Part shown: one piece after another, positions 50,901 to 64,000 of the stretch | Layout: each line of letters starts with the position of its first letter | Numbering within the stretch: position 1 is the first letter of the stretch | Source: Melastoma dodecandrum | Taxonomy: Eukaryota > Streptophyta > Magnoliopsida > Myrtales > Melastomataceae | Reading direction: 5' to 3' | Length of the DNA stretch: 64,000 nucleotides | Assembly (NCBI GenBank): GCA_029817715.1 | Contig: JARUPY010000181.1 | Coordinates: 1 to 64,000 of the forward strand | Notes under the pieces: model-generated | Seen by the model: only the letters and a program-made list of their open reading frames with translations | The model's database searches: none | Told to the model about the DNA's origin: nothing | Program-made: the position numbers and the translations under genes

Positions 50901-53900
50901 TCCCTTTCGTTGCACAATGAGGAACCCCGCGCACAACTTACGCAAGGTTGTGCATCCCGCATGCTCCGAACCTTGGTGCTTCCGAACTTGCATTTTCTGA
51001 AGCCTAAATGATCTCCAAATGCTTCCCAAACTATTCAAAATTAGAGTTCTACATTTGACATTCGGGTCCCTTTCGTTGCACAATGAGGAACCCCGCGCAC
51101 AACTTACGCAAGGTTGTGCATCCCGCATGCTCCGAACCTTGGTGCTTCCGAACTTGCATTTTCCGAAGCCTAAATGATCCCCAAATGCTTCCCAAACTAT
51201 TCAAAATTGGAGTTCTACATTTGACATTCGGGTCCCTTTCGTTGCACAATGAGGAACCCCGCGCACAACTTACGCAAGGTTGTGCATCCCGCATGCTCCG
51301 AACCTTGGTGCTTCCGAACTTGCATTTTCCGAAGCCTAAATGATCCCCAAATGCTTCCCAAACTATTCAAAATTGGAGTTCTACATTTGACATTCGAGTC
51401 CCTTTCGTTGCACAATGAGGAACCCCGCGCAAAACTTACGCAAGGCTGTGCATCCCGCATGCTCCGAACCTTGGTGCTTCCGAACTTGCATTTTCCGAAG
51501 CCTAAATGATCCCCAAATGCTTCCCAAACTATTCAAAATTGGAGTTCTACATTTGACATTCGGGTCCCTTTCGTTGCACAATGAGGAACCCCGCGCACAA
51601 CTTACGCAAGGTTGTGCATCCCGCATGCTCCGAACCTTGGTGCTTCCGAACTTGCATTTTCCGAAGCCTAAATGATCTCCAAATGCTTCCCAAACTATTC
51701 AAAATTGGAGTTCTACAATTGACATTCGGGTCCCATTTTTTTTGCACAAGGAGGAACCCCGCGCACAACTTACGCAAGGTTGTGCATCCCGCATGCTCCG
51801 AACCTTGGTGCTTCCGAACTTGCATTTTCCGAAGCCTAAATGATCCCCAAATGCTTCCCAAACTATTCAAAATTGGAGTTCTGCATTTGACATTCGGGTC
51901 CCTTTCGTTGCACAATGAGGAACCCCGCGCACAACTTACGCAAGGTTGTGCATCCCGCATGCTCCGAACCTTGGTGCTTCCGAACTTGCATTTTCCGAAG
52001 CCTAAATGATCCCCAAATGCTTCCCAAACTATTCAAAATTGGAGTTCTACATTTGACATTCGGGTCCCTTTCGTTGCACAATGAGGAACCCCGCGCACAA
52101 CTTACGCAAGGTTGTGCATCCCGCATGCTCCGAACCTTGGTGCTTCCGAACTTGCATTTTCCGAAGCCAAAATGATCCCCAAATGCTTCCCAAACTATTC
52201 AAAATTGGAGTTCTACATTTGACATTCGGGTCCCCTTCGTTGCACAATGAGGAACCCCGCGCACAACTTACGCAAGGTTGTGCATCCCGCATGCTCCGAA
52301 CCTTGGTGCTTCCGAACTTGCATTTTCCGAAGCCTAAATGATCCCCAAATGCTTCCCAAACTATTCAAAATTGGAGTTCTACATTTGACATTCGGGTCCC
52401 TTTCGTTGCACAATGAGGAACCCCGCGCACAACTTACGCAAGGTTGTGCATCCCGCATGCTCCGAACCTTGGTGCTTCCGAACTTGCAGTTTCCGAAGCC
52501 TAAATGATCCCCAAATGCTTCCCAAACTATTCAAAGTTGGAGTTCTACATTTGACATTCGGGTCCCCTTCGTTGCACAATGAGGAACCCCGCGCACAACT
52601 TACGCAAGGTTGTGCATCCCGCATGCTCCGAACCTTGGTGCTTCCGAACTTGCATTTTCCGAAGCCTAAATGATCCTCAAATGCTTCCCAAACTATTCAA
52701 AATTGGAGTTCTACACTTGACATTCGGGTCCCTTTCGTTGCACAATGAGGAACCCCGCGCACAACTTACGCAAGGTTGTGCATCCCGCATGCTCCGAACC
52801 TTGGTGCTTCCGAACTTGCATTTTCCGAGGCCTAAATGATCCCCAAATGCTTCCCAAACTATTCAAAATTGGTCTTCTACATTTGACATTCGGGTCCCTT
52901 TCGTTGCACAATGAGGAACCCCGCGCAGAACTTACGCAAGGTTGTGCATCCCGCATGCTCCGAACCTTGGTGCTTCCGAACTTGCATTTTCCTAAGCCTA
53001 AATTCTCCCCAAATGCTTCCCAAACTATTCAAAATTGCAGTTCTACATTTGGCATTCGAGTCCCTTTCGTTGCACAATGAGGAACCCCGCGCACAACTTA
53101 CGCAAGGTTGTGCATCCCGCATGCTCCGAACCTTGGTGCTTCCGAACTAGCATTTTCCGAAGCCTAAATGATCCCCAAATGCTTCCCAAACTATTCAAAA
53201 TTGGAGTTCTACATTTGACATTCGGGTCCCTTTCGTTGCACAATGAGGAACCCCGCGCACAACTTACGCAAGGTTGTGCATCCCGCATGCTCCGAACTTT
53301 GGTGCTTCCGAACTTGCATTTTCCGAAGCCTAAATGATCCCCAAATGCTTCCCAAACTATTCAAAATTGGAGTTCTACATTTGACATTCGGGTCCCTTTC
53401 GTTGCACAATGAGGAACCCCGCGCACAACTTACGCAAGGTTGTGCATCCCGCATGCTCCGAACCTTGGTGCTTCCGAACTTGCATTTTCCGAAGCCTAAA
53501 TGATCCCCAAATGCTTCCCAAACTATTCAAAATTGGAGTTCTACATTTGACACTCGGGTCCCTTTCGTTGCACAATGAGGAACCCCGCGCACAACTTACG
53601 CAAGGTTGTGCATCCCGCATGCTCCGAACCTTGGTGCTTCCGAACTTGCATTTTTCGAAGCCTAAATGATCCCCAAATGCTTCCCAAACTATTCAAAATT
53701 GGAGTTCTACATTTGACATTCGGGTCCCTTTCGTTGCACAATGAGGAACCCCGCGCACAACTTACGCAAGGTTGTGCATCCCGCATGCTCCGAACCTTGG
53801 TGCTTCCGAACTTGCATTTTTCGAAGCCTAAATGATCCCCAAATGCTTCCCAAACTATTCAAAATTGGAGTTCTACATTTGACATTCGGGTCCCTTTCGT

Positions 53901-56900
53901 TGCACAATGAGGAACCCCGCGCACAACTTACGCAAGGTTGTGCATCCCGCATGCTCCGAACCTTGGTGCTTCCGAACTTGCATTTTCCGAAGCCTAAATG
54001 ATCCCCAAATGCTTCCCAAACTATTCAAAATTGGAGTTCTACATTTGACATTCGGGTCCCTTTCGTTGCACAATGAGGAACCCCGCGCACAACTTACGCA
54101 AGGTTGTGCATCCCGCATGCTCCGAACCTAGGTGCTTCGGAACTTGCATTTTCCGAAGCCTAAATGATCCCCAAATGCTTCCCAAACTATTCAAAATTGG
54201 AGTTCTACATTTGACATTCGGGTCCCTTTCGTTGCACAATGAGGAACCCCGCGCACAACTTACGCAAGGTTGTGCATCCCGCATGCTCCGAACCTTGGTG
54301 CTTCCGAACTTGCATTTTCCGAAGCCTAAATGATCCCCAAATGCTTCCCAAACTATTCAAAATTGGAGTTCTACATTTGACATTCGGGCCCCTTTCGTTG
54401 CACAATGAGGAACCCCGCGCACAACTTACGCAAGGTTGTGCATCCCGCATGCTCCGAACCTTGGTGCTTCCGAACTTGCATTTTCCGAAGCCTAAATGAT
54501 CCCCAAATGCTTCCCAAACTATTCAAAATTGGAGTTCTACATTTGACATTCGGGTCCCTTTCGTTGCACAATGAGGAACCCCGCGCACAACTTACGCTAG
54601 GTTGTGCATCCCGCATGCTCCGAACCTTGGTGCTTCCGAACTTGCATTTTTCGAAGCCTAAATGATCCCCAAATGCTTCCCAAACTATTCAAAATTGGAG
54701 TTCTACATTTCACATTCGGGTCCCTTTCGTTGCACAATGAGGAACCCCGCGCACAACTTACGCAAGGTTGTGCATCTGGCTTGCTCCGAACCTTGGTGCT
54801 TCCGAACTTGCATTTTCCGAAGCCTAAATGATCACCAAATGTTTCCCAAACTATTCAAAATTTGTGTTCTACATTTGACATTCGGGTCCCTTTCGTTGCA
54901 CAATGACGAACCCCGCGCACAACTTACGCAAGGTTGTGCATCCCGCATGCTCCGAACCTTGGTGCTTCCGAACTTGCATTTTCCGAAGCCTAAATGATCC
55001 CCAAATGCTTCCCAAACTATTCAAAATTGGAGTTCTACATTTGACATTCGGGTCCCTTTCGTTGCACAAGGAGGAACCCCGCGCACAACTTACGCAAGGT
55101 TGTGCATCCCGCATGCTCCGAACCTTGGTGCTTCCGAACTTGCATTTTCCGAAGCCTAAATGATCCCCAAATGCTTCCCAAACTATTCAAAATTGGAGTT
55201 CTACATTTGACATTCGGATCCCTTTCGTTGCACAATGACGAACCCCGCGCACAACTTACGCAAGGTTGTGCATCCCGCATGCTCCGAACCTTGGTGCTTC
55301 CGAACTTGCATTTTCCGAAGCCTAAATGATCCCCAAATGCTTCCCAAACTATTCAAAATTGGAGTTGTACATTTGACATTCGGGTCCCTTTCGTTGCACA
55401 ATGAGGAACCCCGCGCACAACTTACGCAAGGTTGTGCATCCCGCATGCTCCGAACCTTGGTGCTTCCGAAATTGCATTTTCCAATGCCTAAATGATCCCC
55501 AAATGCTACCCAACCAATTCAAAATTGGAGTTCTACATTTGACATTCGGGTCCCTTTCATTGCACAATAAGGAACCCCGCGCACAACTTACGCAAGGTTG
55601 TGCATCCCGCATGCTCCGAACCTTGGTGCTTCCGAACTTGCATTTTCCGAAGCCTAAATGATCCCCAAATGCTTCCCAAACTATTCAAAATTGGAGTTCT
55701 ACATTTGACATTCGGGTCCCTTTCGTTGCACAATGAGGAACCCCGCGCACAACTTACGCAAGGTTGTGCATCCCGCATGCTCCGAACCTTGGTGCTTCCG
55801 AACTTGCATTTTCCGAAGCCAAAATGATCCCCAAATGCTTCCCAAACTATTCAAAATTGGAGTTCTACATTTGACATTCGGGTCCGTTTCGTTGCACAAT
55901 GAGGAACCCCGCGCACAACTTACGCAAGGTTGTGCATCCCGCATGCTCCGAACCTTGGTGCTTCCGAACTTGCATTTTCCGAAGCCTAAATGATCCCCAA
56001 ATGCTTCGCAAACTATTCAAAATTGGAGTTCTACATTTGACATTCGGGTCCCTTTCGTTGCACAATGAGGAACCCCGCGCACAACTTACGCAAGGTTGTG
56101 CATCCCGCATGCTCCGAACCTTGGTGCTTCCGAACTTGCATTTTCCGAAGCCTAAATGATCCCCAAATGCTTCCCAAACTATTCAAAATTGGAGTTCTAC
56201 ATTTGACATTCGGGTCCCTTTCGTTGCACAAGGAGGAACCCCGCGCACAACTTACGCTAGGTTGTGCATCCCGCATGCTCCGAACCTTGGTGCTTCCGAA
56301 CTTGCATTTTCCGAAGCCTAAATGATCCCCAAATGCTTCCCAAACTATTCAAAATTGGAGTTCTACATTTGACATTCGTGTCCCTTTCGTTGCACAATGA
56401 GGAACCCCGCGCACAACTTACGCAAGGTTGTGCATCCCGCATGCTCCGAACCTTGGTGCTTCCGAACTTGCATTTTCCGAAGCCTAAATGATCCCCAAAT
56501 GCTTCCCAAACTATTCAAAATTGCAGTTCTACATTTGACATTCGGGTCCCTTTCGTTGCACAATGAGGAACCCCGCGCACAACTTACGCAAGGTTGTGCA
56601 TCCCGCATGCTCCGAACCTTGGTGCTTCCGAACTTGCATTTTTCGAAGCCTAAATGATCCCCAAATGCTTCCCAAACTATTCAAAATTGGAGTTCTACAT
56701 TTGACATTCGGGTCCCTTTCGTTGCACAATGAGGAACCCCGCGCACAACTTACGCAAGGTTGTGCATCCCGCATGCTCCGAACCTTGGTGCTTCCGAACT
56801 TGCATTTTTCGAAGCCTAAATGATCCCCAAATGCTTCCCAAACTATTCAAAATTGGAGTTCTACATTTGACATTCGGGTCCCTTTCGTTGCACAATGAGG

Positions 56901-58149
56901 AACCCCGCGCACAACTTACGCAAGGTTGTGCATCCCGCATGCTCCGAACCTTGGTGCTTCCGAACTTGCATTTTCCGAAGCCTAAATGATCCCCAAATGC
57001 TTCCCAAACTACTCAAAATTGGAGTTCTACATTTCACATTCGGGTCCCTTTCGTTGCACAATGAGGAACCCCGCGCACAACTTACGCAAGGTTGTGCATC
57101 CCGCATGCTCCGAACCTTGGTGCTTCCGAACTTGCATTTTCCGAAGCCTAAATGATCCCCAAATGCTTCCCAAACTATTCAAAATTGGAGTTCTACATTT
57201 GACATTCGGGTCCCTTTCGTTGCACAATGAGGAACCCCGCGCACTACTTACGCAAGGTTGTGCATCCCGCATGCTCCGAACCTTGGTGCTTCCGAACTTG
57301 CATTTTTCGAAGCCTAAATGATCCCCAAATGCTTCCCAAACTATTCAAAATTGGAGTTCTACGTTTGACATTCGGGTCCCTTTCGTTGCACAATGAGGAA
57401 CCCCGCGCACAACTTACGCAAGGTTGTGCATCCCGCATGCTCCGAACCTTGGTGCTTCCGAACTTGCATTTTCCGTAGCCTAAATGATCCCCAAATGCTT
57501 CCCAAACTATTCAAAATTGGATTTCTACATTTGACATTCGGGTCCCTTTCGTTGCACAATGAGGAACCCCGCGCACAACTTACGCAAGGTTGTGCATCCC
57601 GCATGCTCTGAACCTTGGTGCTTCCGAACTTGCATTTTCCGAAGCCTAAATGATCCCCAAATGCTTCCCAAACTATTCAAAATTGGAGTTCTACATTTGA
57701 CATTCGGGTCCCTTTCGTTGCACAATGAGGAACCCCGCGCACAACTTACGCAAGGTTGTGCATCCCGCATGCTCCGAACCTTGGTGCTTCCGAACTTGCA
57801 TTTTCCGAAGCCTAAATGATCCCCAAATGCTTCCCAAACTATTCAAAATTGGAGTTCTACATTTGACATTCGGGTCCCTTTCGTTGCACAATGAGGAACC
57901 CCGCGCACAACTTACGCAAGGTTGTGCATCCCGCATGCTCCGAACCTTGGTGCTTCCGAACTTGCATTTTCCGAAGCCTAAATGATCCCCAAATGCTTCC
58001 CAAACTATTCAAAATTGGAGTTCTACATTTGACATTCGGGTCCCTTTCGTTGCAAAATGAGGAACCCCGCGCACAACTTACGCAAGGTTGTGCATCCCGC
58101 ATGCTCCGAACCTTGGTGCTTCCGAACTTGCATTTTCCGAAGCCTAAAT

Positions 58150-58670
58150 GATCCCCAGATGCTTCCCAAACTATTCAAAATTGGAGTTCTACATTTGACA
58201 TTCGGGTCCCTTTCGTTGCACAATGAGGAACCCCGCGCACAACTTACGCAAGGTTGTGCATCCCGCATGCTCCGAACCTTGGTGCTTCCGAACTTGCATT
58301 TTCCGAAGCCTAAATGATCCCCAAATGCTACCCAAACTATTCAAAATTGGAGTTCTACATTTGACATTCGGGTCTCTTTCGTTGCACAATGAGGAACCCC
58401 GCGCACAACTTACGCAAGGTTGTGCATCCCGCATGCTCCGAACCTTGGTGCTTCCGAACTTGCATTTTCCGAAGCCTAAATGATCCCCAGATGCTTCCCA
58501 AACTATTCAAAATTGGTGTTCTACATTTGACATTCGGGTCCCTTTCGTTGCACAATGAGGAACCCCGCGCACAACTTACGCAAGGTTGTGCATCCCGCAT
58601 GCTCCGAACCTTGGTGCTTCCGAACTTGCATTTTCCGAAGCCTAAATGATCCCCAAATGCTACCCAAACT
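58150..58670 (+). repeat. Local two-unit (332-bp) duplication
   Basis: CCCCAGATGC occurs near 58153 and 58485, and AATGCTACCC near 58324 and 58656, each pair 332 bp apart and alternating. This indicates recent tandem duplication of a pair of units. Confidence 0.75.
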
Positions 58671-59229
58671 ATTCAAAATTGGAGTTCTACATTTGACATT
58701 CGGGTCCCTTTCGTTGCACAATGAGGAACCCCGCGCACAACTTACGCAAGGTTGTGCATCCCGCATGCTCCGAACCTTGGTGCTTCCGAACTTGCATTTT
58801 CCGAAGCCTAAATGATCCCCAAATGCTTCCCAAACTATTCAAAATTGGAGTTCTACATTTGACATTCGGGTCCCTTTCGTTGCACAATGAGGAACCCCGC
58901 GCACAACTTACGCAAGGTTGTGCATCCCGCATGCTCCGAACCTTCGTGCTTCCGAACTTGCATTTTCCGAAGCCTAAATGATCCCCAAATGCTTCCCAAA
59001 CTATTCAAAATTGGAGTTCTACATTTGACATTCGGGTCCCTTTCGTTGCACAATGAGGAACCCCGCGCACAACTTACGCAAGGTTGTGCATCCCGCATGC
59101 TCCGAACCTTGGTGCTTCCGAACTTGCATTTTCCGAAGCCTAAATGATCCCCAAATGCTTCCCAAACTATTCAAAATTGGAGTTCTACATTTGACATTCG
59201 GGTCCCTTTCGTTGCACAATGAGGAACCC

Positions 59230-59770
59230 CGCGCACAACTTACGCAAGGTTGTGCATCCCGCATGCTCCGAACCTTGATGCTTCCGAACTTGCATTTTCC
59301 GAAGCCTAAATGATCCCCAAATGCTTCCCAAACTATTCAAAATTGGAGTTCTACATTTGACATTCGGGTCCCTTTCGTTGCACAATGAGGAACCCCGCGC
59401 ACAACTTACGCAAGGGTGTGCATCCCGCATGCTCCGAACCTTGGTGCTTCCGAACTTGCATTTTCCGAAGCCTAAATGATCCCCAAATGCTTCCCAAACT
59501 ATTCAAAATTGGAGTTCTACATTTGACATTCGGGTCCCTTTCGTTGCACAATGAGGAACCCCGCGCACAACTTACGCAAGGTTGTGCATCCCGCATGCTC
59601 CGAACCTTGGTGCTTCCGAACTTGCATTTTCCGAAGCCTAAATGATCCCCAAATGCTTCCCAAACTATTCAAAATTGGAGTTCTACATTTGACATTCGGG
59701 TCCCTTTCGTTGCACAATGAGGAACCCCGCGCACAACTTACGCAAGGGTGTGCATCCCGCATGCTCCGAA
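59230..59770 (+). repeat. Local two-unit (332-bp) duplication
   Basis: The rare CAAGGGTGTGC appears near 59411 and 59743, 332 bp apart, with the normal CAAGGTTGTGC unit between them. Confidence 0.65.
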
Positions 59771-61169
59771 CCTTGGTGCTTCCGAACTTGCATTTTCCGA
59801 AGGCTAAATGATCCCCAAATGCTTCCCAAACTATTCAAAATTGGAGTTCTACATTTGACATTCGGGTCCATTTCGTTGCACAAGGAGGAACCCCGCGCAC
59901 AACTTAGGCAAGGTTGTGCATCCCGCATGCTCCGAACCTTGGTGCTTCCGAACTTGCATTTTCCGAAGCCTAAATGATCCCCAAATGCTTCCCAAACTAT
60001 TCAAAATTGGAGTTCTACATTTGACATTCGGGTCCCTTTCGTTGCACAATGAGGAAGCCCGCGCACAACTTATGCAAGGTTGTGCTTCCCGCATGATCCG
60101 AACCTTGGTGCTTCCGAACTTGCATTTTTCGAAGCCTAAATGATCTCCAAATGCTTCCCAAACTATTCAAAATTGGAGTTCTACATTTGACATTCGGGTC
60201 CCTTTCGTTGCACAATGAGGAACCCCGCGCACAACTTACGCAAGGTTGTGCATCCCGCATGCTCCGAACCTTGGTGCTTCCGAACTTGCATTTTTCGAAG
60301 CCTAAATGATCCCCAAATGCTTCCCAAACTATTCAAAATTGGAGTTCTACATTTGACATTCGGGTCCCTTTCGTTGCACAATGAGGAACCCCGCGCACAA
60401 CTTACGCAAGGTTGTGCATCCCGCATGCTCCGAACCTTGGTGCTTCCGAACTTGCATTTTCCGAAGCCTAAATGATCCCCAAATGCTTCCCAAACTATTC
60501 AAAATTGGAGTTCTACATTTGACATTCGGGTCCCTTTCGTTGCACAATGAGGAACCCCGCGCACAACTTACGCAAGGTTGTGCATCCCGCGTGCTCCGAA
60601 CCTTGGTGCTTCCGAACTTGCATTTTCCGAAGCCTAAATGATCCCCAAATGCTTCCCAAACTATTCAAAATTGGAGTTCTACATTTGACATTCGGGTCCC
60701 TTTCGTTGCACAATGAGGAACCCCGCGCACAACTTACGCAAGGTTGTGCATCCCGCATGCTCCGAACCTTGGTGCTTCCGAACTTGCATTTTCCGAAGCC
60801 TAAATGATCCCCAAATGCTTCCCAAACTATTCAAAATTGGAGTTCTACATTTGACATTCGGGTCCCTTTCGTTGTACAATGAGGAACCCCGCGCACAACT
60901 TACGCAAGGTTGTGCATCCCGCATGCTCCGAACCTTGGTGCTTCCGAACTTGCATTTTCCGAAGCCTAAATGATCCCCAAATGCTTCCCAAACTATTCAA
61001 AATTGGTGTTCTACATTTGACATTCGGGTCCCTTTCGTTGCAAAATGAGGAACCCCGCGCACAACTTACGCAAGGTTGTGCATCCCGCATGCTCCGAACC
61101 TTGGTGCTTCCGAACTTGCATTTTCCGAAGCCTAAATGATCCCCAAATGCTTCCCAAACTATTCAAAAT

Positions 61170-61570
61170 TGGAGTTCTAGATTTGACATCCGGGTCCCTT
61201 TCGTTGCACAATGAGGAACCCCGCGCACAACTTACGCAAGGTTGTGCATCCCGCATGCTCCGAACCTTCGTGTTTCCGAACTTGCATTTTCCGAAGCCTA
61301 AATGATCCCCAGATGCTTCCCAAACTATTCAAAATTGGAGTTCTAAATTTGACATTCGGGTCCCTTTTGTTGCACAATGAGGAACCCCGCGCACAACTTA
61401 CGCAAGGTTGTGCATCCCGCATGCTCCGAACCTTGGTGCTTCCGAACTTGCATTTTCCGAAGCCTAAATGATCCCCAAATGCTTCCCAAACTATTCAAAA
61501 TTGGAGTTCTACATTTGACATTCGGGTCCCTTTCGTTGCACAATGAGGAACCCCGCGGACAACTTACGCA
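61170..61570 (+). repeat. Rare-variant haplotype related to 7078 and 10320
   Basis: CCCCAGATGC, then TTCTAAATTTGAC, then CCCTTTTGTTG occur together near 61310-61371 and near 10319-10383, about 51 kb apart. One unit further on, CCCCGCGGACAAC near 61555 matches the same rare change near 7076. Shared linked variants over this distance show that block exchange acts across most of the window. Confidence 0.65.
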
Positions 61571-61789
61571 AGGTTGTGCATCCCGCATGCTCCGAACCTT
61601 GGTGCTTCCGAACTTGCATTTTTCGAAGCCCAAATGATCCCAAAATGCTTCCCAAACTATTCAAAATTGGAGTTCTACATTTGACATTCGGGTCCCTTTC
61701 GTTGCACAATGAGGAACCCCGCGCACAACTTACGCAAGGTTGTGCATCCCGCATGCTCCGAACCTTGGTGCTTCCGAACTTGCATTTTC

Positions 61790-62260
61790 CGAAGCCTAAT
61801 TGATCCCCAAATGCTTCCCAAACTATTCAAAATTGGAGTTCTACATTTGACATTCGGGTCCCTTTCGTTGCACAATGAGGAACCCCGCGCACAACTTACG
61901 CAAGGCTGTGCATCCCGCATGCTCCGAACCTTGGTGCTTCCAAACTTGCATTTTCCGAAGCCTAAATGATCCCCAAATGCTTCCCAAACTATTCAAAATT
62001 GGAGTTCTACATTTGACATTCGGGTCCCTTTCGTTGCACAATGAGGAACCCCGCGCACAACTTACGCAAGGTTGTGCATCCCGCATGCTCCGAACCTTGG
62101 TGCTTCCGAACTTGCATTTTCCGAAGCCTAATTGATCCCCAAATGCTTCCCAAACTATTCAAAATTGGAGTTCTACATTTGACATTCGGGTCCCTTTCGT
62201 TGCACAATGAGGAACCCCGCGCACAACTTACGCAAGGCTGTGCATCCCGCATGCTCCGAA
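61790..62260 (+). repeat. Local two-unit (332-bp) duplication
   Basis: CCTAATTGATCC occurs near 61795 and 62127, and CAAGGCTGTGC near 61901 and 62233. Both pairs are 332 bp apart, so a two-unit segment was copied in tandem. Confidence 0.75.
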
Positions 62261-64000
62261 CCTTGATGCTTCCGAACTTGCATTTTCCGAAGCCTAAATG
62301 ATCCCCAAATGCTTCCCAAACTATTCAAAATTGGAGTTCTACATTTGACATTCGGGTCCCTTTCGTTGCACAATGAGGAACCCCGCGCACAACTTACGCA
62401 AGGTTGTGCATCCCGCATGCTCCGAACCTTGGTGCTTCCGAACTTGCATTTTCCGAAGCCTAAATGATCCCCAAATGCTTCCCAAACTATTCAAAATTGG
62501 AGTTCTACATTTGACATTCGGGTCCCTTTCGTTGCTCAATGAGGAACCCCGCGCACAACTTACGCAAGGTTGTGCATCCCGCATGCTCCGAACCTTGGTG
62601 CTTCCGAACTTGCATTTTCCGAAGCCTAAATGATCCCCAAATGCTTCCCAAACTATTCAAAATTGGAGTTCTACATTTGACATTCGGGTCCCTTTCGTTG
62701 CACAATGAGGAACCCCGCGCACAACTTACGCAAGGTTGTGCATCCCGCATGCTCCGAACCTTGGTGCTTCCGAACTTGCATTTTCCGAATCCTAAATGAT
62801 CCCCAAATGCTTCCCAAACTATTCAAAATTGGAGTTCTACATTTGACATTCGGGTCCCTTTCGTTGCACAATGAGGAACCCCGCGCACAACTTACGCAAG
62901 GTTGTGCATCCCGCATGCTCCGAACCTTGGTGCTTCCGAACTTGCATTTTCCGAAGCCTAAATGATCCCCAAATGCTTCCCAAACTATTCAAAATTGGAG
63001 TTCTACATTTGACATTCGGGTCCCTTTCGTTGCACAATGAGGAACCCCGCGCACAACTTACGCAAGGTTGTGCATCCCGCATGCTCCGAACCATTGTGCT
63101 TCCGAACTTGTATAGGAAGCCTAAATGATCCCCAAATGCTTCTCAAACTACTCAAAATTGGAGTTCTACATTTAACATTCGTGTCCCTTTCGTTGCACAA
63201 TGAGGAACCCTGCGCACAACTTACGCAAGGTTGTGCATCCCGCATGCTCCGAACCTTGGTGCTTCCGAACTTGCATTTTCTGAAGCCTAAATGATCCCCA
63301 AATGCTTCCCAAACTATTCAAAATTGGAGTTCTACATTTGACATTCGGGTCCCTTTCGTTGCACAATGAGGAACCCCGCGCACAACTTACGCAAGGTTGT
63401 GCATCCCGCATGCTCCGAACCTTGGTGCTTCCGAACTTGCATTTTCCGAAGCCTAAATGATCCCCAAATGCTTCCCAAACTATTCAAAATTGGAGTTCTA
63501 CATTTGACATTCGGGTCTCTTTCGTTGCACAATGAGGAACCCCACGCACAACTTACGCAAGTTTGTCCATCCCGCATGCTCCGAACCTTGGTGCTTCCGA
63601 ACTTGCATTTTCCGAAGCCTAAATGATCTCCAAATGCTTCCCAAACTACTCAAAATTGGAGTTCTACATTTGACATTCGGGTCCCTTTCGTTGCACAATG
63701 AGGAACCCCGCGCACAACTTAGGCAAGGTTGAGCATCCCGCATGCTCCGAAACCTTGGTGCTTCAGAACTTGCATTTTCCGAAGCCTAAATGATCCCCAA
63801 ATGCTTCCCAAACTATTCAAAATTGGAGTTCTACATTTGACATTCGGGTCCCTTTCGTTGCACAATGAGGAACCCCGCGCACAACTTACGCAAGTTTGTG
63901 CATCCCGCATGCTCCGAACCTTGGTGCTTCCGAACTTGCATTTTCCGAAGCCTAAATGATCTCCAAATGCTTCCCAAACTATTCAAAATTGGAGTTCTAC

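Larger units (their letters stand above)
1..64000 (+). repeat. Satellite DNA array, 166/167-bp unit, about 385 head-to-tail copies
   Basis: The whole window is a tandem array. The same landmarks (GAGGAACCCC, GTTGTGCATCCCGCATGC, GCCTAAATGATC, CAAACTATTCAAAATTGG, ACATTTGACATTCGGG) recur every 166 or 167 bp from the first base to the last, and both ends of the window lie inside the array. I saw no unit in the opposite orientation. In the clean parts neighbouring units differ at only a few bases. The length, homogeneity and single orientation fit satellites kept uniform by unequal exchange or gene conversion, commonly at centromeres or in pericentromeric heterochromatin. Centromere function is an inference. 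There is no gene-bearing gap anywhere in the window. Confidence 0.98.
47930..64000 (+). repeat. Homogeneous 166-bp satellite block reaching the window end
   Basis: Regular 166-bp units to the last base. Length changes are few: one base lost near 48925, two bases gained at the T-run near 51735, and a short unit near 63111 (CTTGTATAGGAAGCC). A cluster of uncommon changes lies at 49590-49830. Local two-unit duplications occur in the last 6 kb and are listed separately. Confidence 0.92.

Noticed and set aside
7399..64000. Hundreds of open reading frames of 60-197 codons on both strands, many starting MRNPAHNL (plus) or MRDAQPC (minus)
   Set aside because: They repeat every 166 bp, overlap each other in shifting frames on both strands, end at arbitrary unit positions, and vary by nonsynonymous and frameshifting changes like the rest of the satellite. 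No domain, signal or family is recognisable.
1..64000. CRISPR array
   Set aside because: The units are contiguous at 166 bp with no short direct repeat separated by unique spacers, and all parts of the unit repeat.

Overview
This window is one uninterrupted head-to-tail array of a satellite DNA, with no gene, RNA gene, transposon or CRISPR array that I can support. The unit is 166 bp (167 bp in one subfamily), so the 64 kb holds roughly 385 copies, all in the same orientation. A clean unit (7399-7564) is about 48% GC. It carries nine CpG sites, close to the number expected from its composition, and on the plus strand C clearly exceeds G (49 versus 31). A nucleosome-sized, highly homogenised unit in an array this long is typical of eukaryotic, often centromeric, satellites; a plant is a reasonable guess but the species cannot be read from the sequence. 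Peach is one plant I recall being reported with a 166-bp centromere-type repeat; that is a length match from memory only.

Layout: 1-6600 is an irregular, indel-rich stretch that includes a T-rich insertion (about 5767-5850). 6600-25490 is a homogeneous 166-bp array. 25490-31700 is a 167-bp subfamily (an extra T gives CGTTTGCAC) in which units with CACAATGAGG and CACAAGGAGG tend to alternate. 31700-33520 is a badly degraded stretch, dominated by single-base insertions, with a run of 25 C. 33520-35140 is mixed units and 35140-35450 a second short degraded patch. 35450-47560 and 47930-64000 are homogeneous 166-bp array, separated by a two-unit island of the 167-bp type.

The most interesting signal lies inside the unit. 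On the minus strand every standard copy contains GTTCGGAGCATGCGGGA, which fits all nine essential positions of the mammalian CENP-B box (TTCG....A..CGGG). The motif lies in a cluster of overlapping inverted repeats (7393-7457 in the example unit). It is followed by A-tracts spaced 11, 11 and 9 bp apart that could bend the DNA. In the 167-bp subfamily many copies carry a CGAA-to-CGTA change that destroys the motif, so box-positive and box-negative units are interspersed there.

The numerous open reading frames of 75-86 codons on both strands are by-products of a 166-bp repeat that has few stop codons. They shift frame at every unit and are not annotated as genes.
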